Source: Candidatus Gastranaerophilales bacterium (lineage in GTDB: Bacteria > Cyanobacteriota > Vampirovibrionia > Gastranaerophilales > Gastranaerophilaceae). Taken from it: 52,639 nt of DNA. Positions within the stretch are counted from its first letter, which is position 1, and every line of letters begins with the position of its first letter. The notes beneath the pieces are model-generated. The model saw only the letters and a program-made list of their open reading frames with translations. It did no database searches and was not told where the DNA came from. Below are positions 8,383 to 15,274 of this stretch, piece by piece. The stretch spans positions 1 to 52,639 of the forward strand of contig CALUTM010000006.1 in assembly GCA_944323705.1 (NCBI GenBank), read 5' to 3'. A program made the position numbers and the translations under genes.

Positions 8383-9249
8383 TTCCAAATTCATTTGAGA
8401 GAATTGAATAATTTTGTTTTTCCCTCTGTGTTTAGCATTGTATAATGCGTGTTCCGCATATCTTATAACGGTATTTGCATCTTCATCCACATCCGGCATG
8501 CAGGGGAATGTTGAAATACCGCCTGATATTGTAACCTTGTGAGGTTCTTCTTCTCCGGCAGGAATAAATTCCATTTTCTCGATTTCTCTTCTGAATCTTT
8601 CGCCGAATAAGAAAGCATTATCCTCCGAAGTGTTTGGAAGTACGAGCAAGAATTCTTCATCGCCGTAGCGGGTTAAAATATCTTCTTTTCTAATCATTGC
8701 ATGCAATTTGTTTGCAATGTTTCTCAGAAGAATATCGCCCCATTCATACCCGTACATATCGTTTACAACTTTGAAAAAGTCAATATCAAACAGTATGCAG
8801 GAAAGCTTTGTTCCGTATCGTTTAGAACGGGAAATTTCTTCTTCAAGACGTTCTTGCAGATATTTTCTGTTATGCAGCCCTGTCAAATCATCGGTTGTGC
8901 TGACTCTTTCAAGTTTATCCTTTATTGCTTTTATTCTCAAAAGAGCATTAACTCTAACAATTAATTCATCCGTATCTGCCGGATTTTTAATAAAATCATA
9001 TCCTTCAGCCCTTACCGTAACATCTCTTCTTGTCGGACCGAAGAATAAGATGGGGCACGGGAATTTGTTGGTCATAAGTGCATCTTTTGCCATGTCAATA
9101 TTTTCAACAATCATTAATGAAGGATTAATCACCGCATAATCTTTCATCTGGTCAATTGATACTACCCTTACGTCTGCCTCATCAATTTCCATAAGTGCAG
9201 CTTGTAATTCGGGCATAGGTTTAGTCGAATAAATAACAATATTGCTCAT
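8377..9249 (-). CDS. Diguanylate cyclase with receiver-like domain
   Basis: A 290-residue protein. Residues 1-105 look like a response-regulator receiver, but the phosphorylated Asp position is E49 (MIVEN), while the Lys of FIKNP remains near residue 88. A GGDEF domain follows from about 115, with D155 as metal ligand and the product-inhibition site RKED at 187-190. The signature at 196-200 reads GDEEF in place of GGDEF or GGEEF. The enzyme would make cyclic-di-GMP, but the changed glycine could weaken or remove activity. The gene is separated from the upstream aminotransferase by a terminator. Confidence 0.88.
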   Translation of the reverse strand: MSNIVIYSTKPMPELQAALMEIDEADVRVVSIDQMKDYAVINPSLMIVENIDMAKDALMTNKFPCPILFFGPTRRDVTVRAEGYDFIKNPADTDELIVRVNALLRIKAIKDKLERVSTTDDLTGLHNRKYLQERLEEEISRSKRYGTKLSCILFDIDFFKVVNDMYGYEWGDILLRNIANKLHAMIRKEDILTRYGDEEFLLVLPNTSEDNAFLFGERFRREIEKMEFIPAGEEEPHKVTISGGISTFPCMPDVDEDANTVIRYAEHALYNAKHRGKNKIIQFSQMNLEM

Positions 9250-9275
9250 AAAAATTCCTCTTATTTAATAGTATG

Positions 9276-9309
9276 AAAAAGGGGAGAGCCTGTTCACCCT
9301 CACCCTTTT
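9276..9309 (-). terminator. Probable terminator after DegT-type aminotransferase
   Basis: Reading the minus strand, AAAAGGG pairs with CCCTTTT, and GAG pairs with CTC across a one-base bulge. The 3' side ends in CCCCTTTTT. It lies about 80 bases beyond the aminotransferase stop and before the cyclase start. Confidence 0.6.
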
Positions 9310-9386
9310 ATAATACCTAAATTTTTGTAACTATGCAAGTGGGAAAGATACTTGATATCATTTTCCTGCACATGCTATATTTTCCC

Positions 9387-10505
9387 TTACACTCCGAGTT
9401 TGGATTTTTCCAAACAGTCGATAAGTGTTGACGCTACTGTCTTTTGCTCTTCTAAAGTCAGTTCTGGGAACATTGGAAGCGAAATGACCATTTCGGTATC
9501 TTTTTCCGTATTCGGAAGCATTCCTTTTGTCCAACCGAGGTGTGCATGAACTTTTTGAAGGTGGAGCGGAATCGGGTAATAGAGCATGGCTCCAATTCCT
9601 GCTTCTTGCAGCATCTTATGGATGTTATCCCTGTTGGGAATTTTTACCGTGTACTGGTGGTATACGCAATAAGTGTCCGGCAGCTCTTTCGGTGTTTGAA
9701 TATCGGGGTGTCCCGCAAACAATTCGTTGTATGTTTTTGCGTGAGCCCTTCTTTGTTTGTTCCATTCATCAATATAATTTAACTTAACCCTCAAAATAGC
9801 AGCCTGAATTTCATCTAATCTTGAGTTAACTCCGATTTCGTCATGATGGTATCTTATGGCACCGCCGTGGTTTCTGAGGGCAATAATTCTGTTTTTAAGG
9901 TTTTCACTGTTTACTGTGATTAATCCGCCATCTCCCATACCGCCTAAATTTTTGGTCGGATAGAAACTGTAGCATCCTATATCGCCGAACGTACCTACTT
10001 TTTGTCCTTTGTATTCGGCTCCTATAGCTTGACAGCAGTCTTCAATGACGTACAGGTTATACCTTTTTGCAATATCCATTATTGCATCCATATCACAAGG
10101 TTGTCCGTATAAGTGTACCGGAATAATAGCTTTTGTTTTCGGTGTAATTCTTTCTTCAATCTTTTTAGGGTCAATGTTGAAAGTATCAGCATCAATATCC
10201 GCAAAAATCGGAGTTGCACCTACAATACCGATTGCTTCAGTTGTAGCAACAAATGTAAAAGCGGTTGTAATTACTTCATCTCCCGGACCTATATCCAGTG
10301 CTCTCAATGCCAAATGCAAAGCATCCGTTCCGGAGTTTAAGGAAACCGTGTAGTTGCATCCTATGTATTTTGCAAGCTCAACTTCAAGTGCCTTGACGTT
10401 AGGACCTAAGATATAAGAACCTGAACGTAAAACTTCACAAACTGCTTTTTCAATCTCGTTTCCGATTGTTGCATACTGTCTTTTTGAATCTAAAATCGGT
10501 ATCAT
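9387..10505 (-). CDS. DegT/DnrJ/EryC1/StrS-family aminotransferase
   Basis: A 372-residue PLP enzyme of the sugar aminotransferase family. These transfer an amino group from glutamate to a nucleotide-linked keto-sugar, usually for surface polysaccharide or lipopolysaccharide. The cofactor-binding start (SLNSGTDALHLALRAL, about 55-70), the IEDCCQAIGA segment (about 155-165) and the PLP-lysine motif SFYPTKNLGGMGDGG (about 180-195) are all intact. AGGAGGATAAT gives a very strong ribosome site. No sugar-biosynthesis genes are adjacent, so the exact substrate cannot be told. Confidence 0.92.
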   Translation of the reverse strand: MIPILDSKRQYATIGNEIEKAVCEVLRSGSYILGPNVKALEVELAKYIGCNYTVSLNSGTDALHLALRALDIGPGDEVITTAFTFVATTEAIGIVGATPIFADIDADTFNIDPKKIEERITPKTKAIIPVHLYGQPCDMDAIMDIAKRYNLYVIEDCCQAIGAEYKGQKVGTFGDIGCYSFYPTKNLGGMGDGGLITVNSENLKNRIIALRNHGGAIRYHHDEIGVNSRLDEIQAAILRVKLNYIDEWNKQRRAHAKTYNELFAGHPDIQTPKELPDTYCVYHQYTVKIPNRDNIHKMLQEAGIGAMLYYPIPLHLQKVHAHLGWTKGMLPNTEKDTEMVISLPMFPELTLEEQKTVASTLIDCLEKSKLGV

Positions 10506-10607
10506 ATTATCCTCCTATTCTTTCTCTCTATATTATTAAGTTTAGCACACAAAATTCGAGCCTTTATATAATCTTAATTGGAAATTTAAAACGTGCTAAA
10601 GGCGAAA

Positions 10608-11576
10608 CTACATAAGACTTAAAATCATAGCAGTTGTTAATATGAGTGAAAAATAAATCATTAAATTTCTTGCCTGATATATCCTTATCATAAAATTTGG
10701 AGCGTTCATCATGTTTTCCATCGGGAAATGATACCACTTATGCGACGGAACAGACTCGGGGTTCTTAGAATATTCTTCCAGTGATTTATATAAATCTACA
10801 GCAAGCGGGATTGTTAAATACACAAAGAAAACTTGCCAGTCAAGAATATCAAATATGCATAAAAGAATAAGGGATAAATATGCCGCAATAAGAAGCCATT
10901 TTAGAACCACAAGAGAGTTTAGCCTTGATTTAAAAGTGTTAGCAATAGTATTATGCCCTTCGTTAATATCATATTCATAATCCATAATCGTGTGAATATA
11001 CAACAAAACAACGGTTATAAACATTGTCGGTACGGAGAGTATCAGAACTTCTTTTGAAAAAGTTTTGGTCATCACGTAATAAACTCCTCCAAAGAGAGCC
11101 GGACCGTATGCCAGAGCAACTGCCAATTCGGAAAGTCTTATCTTGGAAAGAAAAGAATACGATATTCCGATAATACCTCCGATTAATGCGAAATAAAGAA
11201 CTCCTATACCGCACTTGAAGTACAGGAATAATCCTATACAAACGGCAGCAGTAGCGTATAACAGTGCCAGTGCCAATACTTCCTTCGTTTTCATTCTGCC
11301 GGATATAATGTATCTGCATTTCGTTCTCTGGGAATTTTTCAGATATTCTTTTTTATTGAAACCGACCTGTTTTATTAATGCTTTATAATCAAAATAATCG
11401 TCAAAAATATTGGTTGCAAGATGTGCGAAGCAAACTCCGAAAAAGGCTAAAATACCGTATAATGTGTTCCCTGCATTCAGTAAAGCAAAAACAAAAGCGA
11501 CCAGCCAGGACATTATTGTCATCGGCAGGGAGAATATTCTGGAACATTCTAAAATAGCATTAAGTTTACTTAACAA
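10608..11576 (-). CDS. UbiA-family prenyltransferase, MenA-like
   Basis: A 322-residue protein with about eight or nine membrane helices. The first Asp-rich site is NIFDDYFDYK (about 56-65) and the second is MDYEYD (about 200). Both bind Mg-diphosphate in UbiA enzymes. The LSELAVALAYGPALFGGVYYV segment resembles MenA, which attaches a prenyl chain to 1,4-dihydroxy-2-naphthoate to make menaquinone. Other UbiA substrates cannot be excluded. It starts with TTG behind GAGGAAAGG. It is the last gene of an operon with nanE, a ROK kinase and a 74-residue protein. Confidence 0.8.
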   Translation of the reverse strand: MLSKLNAILECSRIFSLPMTIMSWLVAFVFALLNAGNTLYGILAFFGVCFAHLATNIFDDYFDYKALIKQVGFNKKEYLKNSQRTKCRYIISGRMKTKEVLALALLYATAAVCIGLFLYFKCGIGVLYFALIGGIIGISYSFLSKIRLSELAVALAYGPALFGGVYYVMTKTFSKEVLILSVPTMFITVVLLYIHTIMDYEYDINEGHNTIANTFKSRLNSLVVLKWLLIAAYLSLILLCIFDILDWQVFFVYLTIPLAVDLYKSLEEYSKNPESVPSHKWYHFPMENMMNAPNFMIRIYQARNLMIYFSLILTTAMILSLM

Positions 11577-11597
11577 CCCGAGAGACCTTTCCTCAAA

Positions 11598-11813
11598 CTA
11601 ACTCACTAATCCGCCGAAAGCCATAACATCTTCGTACGAAGCTCCTGCCTCCAACATTTCTTCCGCAGTAAATCCGAACAAAGTTATAGTGTCAATAACT
11701 TCATTTTTATTATCAATATTTCTGATAACGGAATCCAGTGCGGATTCTCTTGTCATATACTGAAATTTGTCATGAATTCCTTGCTTAAGGCTTCTTCGTT
11801 TGGCTTTTCCCAT
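11598..11813 (-). CDS. Small hypothetical protein
   Basis: About 71 residues from the preferred ATG. A TTG nine bases upstream is also open. The start lies close behind the stop of the ROK kinase, so translation is probably coupled. The N-terminus is basic (KAKRRSLKQ), followed by an acidic C-terminal half with a helix-turn-helix-like spacing (ITLFGFTAEEMLEAGASYEDVM). It might be a small DNA-binding or regulatory protein, but I do not recognise a family. The operon context gives no clear function. Confidence 0.6.
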   Translation of the reverse strand: MGKAKRRSLKQGIHDKFQYMTRESALDSVIRNIDNKNEVIDTITLFGFTAEEMLEAGASYEDVMAFGGLVS

Positions 11814-11814
11814 T

Positions 11815-12693
11815 TTACACAACCCCTTTATCGAAAGCGAGCAATGCCGCTCCTATCATACCTGCATAATTCCCCGCTTCGGCAAGCCTTACGGATGTCG
11901 GTGATGTAACTATATCCGCATTAACCGCTTTTTCTACTGCTTTTACGTCAACAAATTGTGCCATTGAACCTGATAATACAACACAATCGGGGTCAAATAA
12001 ATTAGCAAGTCCGTTAATTCCGATTATGATGTCGTTTATCCATCTGTCGAAAATTTCTTTCATCTTAGTGTTACCGTTTTTTACTCCGTCAATTATATCA
12101 TAAGTCGTAACATCAGGGTCATTAAGCATCTCTTCGCCGTCTTTTTTTAATGCCGTCCCGGAAGCGTATGCCTCAAAGCAGTCCCAACTTCCGCAAGTGC
12201 ATTTTCTGCGTTTGTCGGGGTACATTTTGAAATGCATTTCTCCCGCGGCACCTGATTTGCCTTTTAAAATTTTGTTGTCGATAATTATTCCGCCGCCAAC
12301 ACCCGTTCCGAGCGTTAGCATCACGGAAACTTTGCAATTTTTTGATGCTCCGACTTTATACTCTGCCCAAGCTGCTGCGTTTGCATCGTTTTCAAGAAAA
12401 ACTTTTTTATTGCTCAAGCCCTGAAAATCGATGGTGTAGTATCCTTCGACAAGATTTCCTGTTGAGCCGATAACCGCAGTATTCTCATTATTTACGGCTC
12501 CTGCGGTTGATATCGCAATGACATCCGCTTCATTTTCAAATTTTGAAATCCGCTCCTTAAGAAGATTTTTTATACCTTCAATGGTTTTTGGCGTTTGAAA
12601 TTTTTCTATTTCGGAAATTATTTTTCCGTTTTCGTCAATTATACCGCTGTAAATCTTTGTTCCTCCGATATCAAACGCCAATGCTTTTTTCAT
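11815..12693 (-). CDS. nanK: ROK-family sugar kinase, probable ManNAc kinase
   Basis: A 292-residue ROK kinase. FDIGGTK at about 8-14 binds ATP, the END segment near 100 carries the catalytic Asp, and the ROK zinc motif reads CTCGSWDC with an upstream GEMHF His. Position next to nanE suggests it phosphorylates N-acetylmannosamine on the sialic acid catabolic route, though ROK members also use glucose or GlcNAc. It follows nanE by two bases. No sialic acid lyase (nanA) or transporter is in the window. The symbol is inferred from context. Confidence 0.8.
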   Translation of the reverse strand: MKKALAFDIGGTKIYSGIIDENGKIISEIEKFQTPKTIEGIKNLLKERISKFENEADVIAISTAGAVNNENTAVIGSTGNLVEGYYTIDFQGLSNKKVFLENDANAAAWAEYKVGASKNCKVSVMLTLGTGVGGGIIIDNKILKGKSGAAGEMHFKMYPDKRRKCTCGSWDCFEAYASGTALKKDGEEMLNDPDVTTYDIIDGVKNGNTKMKEIFDRWINDIIIGINGLANLFDPDCVVLSGSMAQFVDVKAVEKAVNADIVTSPTSVRLAEAGNYAGMIGAALLAFDKGVV

Positions 12694-12695
12694 AA

Positions 12696-13373
12696 TTATT
12701 TTCCTTCTACAAATCTTTTTGTGATTAATTGCGGTCTTGTAACCGCAGACCCTATGACAACGCTGTGTGCTCCGCGTTCAAAAGCCTTTCTTACTTCCTG
12801 CGGTTCCCAAATTCTTCCCTCAAGCACAACGGGCTTATCGACGTTTTTGACTAAATCCTCAAGGAGTTTATAATCAGGTCCTTTGGTCGGTTCCCCGGAT
12901 TCAAGCGTGTACCCCGCAAGTGTGGTAGAAATGATATCTGCTCCGAGCTTTGCACACATCATTCCTTCCTGAAGGGTTGATATGTCAGCCATTGCAAGTC
13001 TTTCCGATTTATGAATGAGAGCAATTATATCCTCAACGGTGCAACCGTCATGTTCTCTTGCAGTTCCGTCAAATGCAATAATATCCGCTCCTGCATCTAT
13101 TAATTCCTTCACGTCATTGAGATTTGGTGTTATATAAACAACTTCTTTCCAATTGTCAGGCAGCTTGTCAGGCTTGGTAAGCCCGATAACCGGGACATTA
13201 AATTGCTTTGCGTTTCTTACATCCCTGCTTCCCGCAACTCTAAGCCCTTCTGCACCTCCGTTTATAACCGAATGCATCATTGCCAACATGCATTCTTCAC
13301 GGTATAGTGGTTCATCAGGCATTGCCTGAGAAGAAATGATTACTTTCCCTTTTAAATATCCGATAATATCCAT
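12696..13373 (-). CDS. nanE: N-acetylmannosamine-6-phosphate 2-epimerase
   Basis: A 225-residue TIM-barrel enzyme that converts ManNAc-6-P to GlcNAc-6-P in the cytoplasm. Family phrases are plain: the VIISSQAMPDEPL start, GLRV near 44, ADIST, TTLAGYT near 145, GRIW near 190 and the final VIGSAVTRP. The size is normal. It is the first gene of a four-gene operon. TAAAAT ends exactly six bases before the ATG and no ribosome site is visible, so the message may be leaderless. Gut bacteria use this route for host mucin sialic acid. Confidence 0.93.
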   Translation of the reverse strand: MDIIGYLKGKVIISSQAMPDEPLYREECMLAMMHSVINGGAEGLRVAGSRDVRNAKQFNVPVIGLTKPDKLPDNWKEVVYITPNLNDVKELIDAGADIIAFDGTAREHDGCTVEDIIALIHKSERLAMADISTLQEGMMCAKLGADIISTTLAGYTLESGEPTKGPDYKLLEDLVKNVDKPVVLEGRIWEPQEVRKAFERGAHSVVIGSAVTRPQLITKRFVEGK

Positions 13374-13444
13374 ATAAAAATTTTACCACAAATTGTATTG
13401 ATTAAAAATAAAAACAAGATTATAATTACAGATGTGAGGGTCCT

Positions 13445-14404
13445 ATGAAAAAACAAGCTTTAGCGGTTGGTTTTTGCTGTATTATATGTGTTGCATGTGT
13501 GTACTTTCTCTCGGATATGAAGCAGAAGGAGGAAGCACCTGCCGTTGTTGCTGAAGAAAAGCCAGTGGTGAAAAATGAATCTGTAGTTAAGCCCGTGCCG
13601 AAACAAACTGCAGCGGCTCCCAAAAGCGTTTCTGTTAAAAAAACAAATTTGTACGGTACTCTGCCCAATAATCTGCTCCCTCTTTCGGGAATTTCACTTC
13701 TTGCGGACTTACCCGAAAATATTAAAGATAAGGTCGATAATTTGTTGGACACCTCTCAAGGCTTGTACTATATCAATCAAAACGGTGATAAGATTACCAT
13801 AGTTATGGAAACATCGGAAGAATGCCCCCGCCACGGAATAGGATTTGTGGAAATAAATACGGCAGACGGTGAGCAATCCGTAAAACCGCTTGGGTTAGAG
13901 GATAAAAACACCGACTCTGAGAATGATTTTTGGAAGTATGACGAAAAAACAAATCTTCCGCTTAAGCATACGAAGTATAATGAAGATAAAGAGGTTGAGT
14001 ATGTTGAACAGTGGAACTACTCGGAAGATGAGCCTGTAAAGTATGAAATGAAGGACGGAGACGGTAAAATCCTTGCCATCAAAAAAGAAATTATGGAAGG
14101 CGATGCGGGTATGCGTTTAGAAAATATCATTTATGATAAAGAGGGGAATATAAAACAGAATGTGTCTGCATCATACGACGGTGCTGATATTACAAGGTTT
14201 ACCTATTATGATTCCGAAGCTCCGCAAAGCGGTACCGTTATTATGAGTGAATATGTTGACGGTTTAAAAACCAAGGAAACTGTTTATACATCCGATTTTA
14301 AGGTGAAAAACGTATATAAGGCGGAATATTCGGATGGTGAGCGGAAGGGTATAACCGTGTTTGATTCCGCAAACAAAGAAGTTGGAAAATTCTTAGCCGA
14401 ATAG
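13445..14404 (+). CDS. Membrane-anchored or exported YD-like repeat protein
   Basis: A 319-residue protein with an N-terminal hydrophobic, Cys-containing segment (about 5-24) that could be a signal anchor. A Pro/Val/Lys/Glu-rich linker follows (about 28-65), then a domain rich in Tyr, Asp, Glu and Lys with short YD-like repeats (FTYYDSEAP, YVDGLKTKETVY, YSDGERKGITVFD). These resemble MORN_2-type repeats. GAGGG precedes the ATG and TATAAT lies about 20 bases upstream. It converges with the next gene, overlapping by 12 bases. Similar repeats occur in the 4398-5597 protein. Function unknown. Confidence 0.7.
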   Translation: MKKQALAVGFCCIICVACVYFLSDMKQKEEAPAVVAEEKPVVKNESVVKPVPKQTAAAPKSVSVKKTNLYGTLPNNLLPLSGISLLADLPENIKDKVDNLLDTSQGLYYINQNGDKITIVMETSEECPRHGIGFVEINTADGEQSVKPLGLEDKNTDSENDFWKYDEKTNLPLKHTKYNEDKEVEYVEQWNYSEDEPVKYEMKDGDGKILAIKKEIMEGDAGMRLENIIYDKEGNIKQNVSASYDGADITRFTYYDSEAPQSGTVIMSEYVDGLKTKETVYTSDFKVKNVYKAEYSDGERKGITVFDSANKEVGKFLAE

Positions 14405-15181
14405 TAAAAAGTCGTCGGTTTCAACTTTTTTGGGGCGTGTAAATTTGTCCATGATGATTCCGGCAGCTCCGACCGCAAGTCCTGTCAGAGATGCGTGTCC
14501 TATATATGTTAAAAGAGCTTTTGCGTAAAGCTTTTTCATATTATTAATCAGAGGTTTTGCAAGTCCCGAAGCTTTTGCAAGTTTTATACCCTTATAACTT
14601 GCCATTCCTTCTTCAAATACCGTCGGAAGCATACAGGCAAAAGCAAGCTTACCCGCATTATCTCTGACGACGTCGAGTCCGTTTCGGGGGGCATCTTTCG
14701 GTTTGGGGCGGGCAAACAGTGCCAGAGTGCCCAATAAACCTGCCGCATATCTTCCGGGCCAACGGAGTTTGCTTAAAAATTTTCCGAATTTTCCGGTTAT
14801 ATCGTTCATTGCATGTCCTGCCTCGTGAAATCCGGCAATTGAAATTTTATCGGTATTTATGACAATTTTTCTGGTAGACGGCTGATAGTAGGCATTTAAT
14901 CCGCAGGCTTCATCGCTCATTCCCCCTAGAAGCTGTGCGGGTACAATATTTACTCCTTTGGCGGCAAGCCCCGAATTCTTGATGGAACTTTCAAAAGCAT
15001 CCTTGTAGAGATGATTTTGTGAATGTTCTTTTACCAGTTGTTTGGAAAAAGGTTTGGAAAATGCGGGCATCGCCCCGAGAATCATCCCGGAAGCCAAAGA
15101 AGCGGCAATATAGCCCATATACCCGTTATTAGGATCTCTGGGTACGTATTGATTACCGTTGTAATAATAAGAATTTACCAT
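14393..15181 (-). CDS. Putative membrane zinc metallopeptidase
   Basis: A 262-residue protein with a Tyr/Asn-rich N-terminus, one or two hydrophobic segments near 22-42 and another near 215-232. HEAGH at 119-123 is a gluzincin-type zinc motif. E190 or E191 in FEEGMAS, 67 residues on, could be the third ligand. The segment just before (KIVINTDKISIAGFHEAGH) looks like the strand that precedes such sites. I do not recognise the exact family. No ribosome site is clear. Its end overlaps the convergent 13445-14404 gene by 12 bases. Confidence 0.6.
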   Translation of the reverse strand: MVNSYYYNGNQYVPRDPNNGYMGYIAASLASGMILGAMPAFSKPFSKQLVKEHSQNHLYKDAFESSIKNSGLAAKGVNIVPAQLLGGMSDEACGLNAYYQPSTRKIVINTDKISIAGFHEAGHAMNDITGKFGKFLSKLRWPGRYAAGLLGTLALFARPKPKDAPRNGLDVVRDNAGKLAFACMLPTVFEEGMASYKGIKLAKASGLAKPLINNMKKLYAKALLTYIGHASLTGLAVGAAGIIMDKFTRPKKVETDDFLLFG

Positions 15182-15274
15182 AACACATTTTCCGAAAAAA
15201 CTTCACTTATTTATTATAAAACCGTACTGTTAAAAAAATTGCTAAATTGTTACACTTTGTTATATTATAAGTTT

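Noticed and set aside
15023-15274. Extended start of the radical SAM gene
   Set aside because: The extra 84 codons overlap the divergent gene, look noncoding, and the family start fits ATG 15275.
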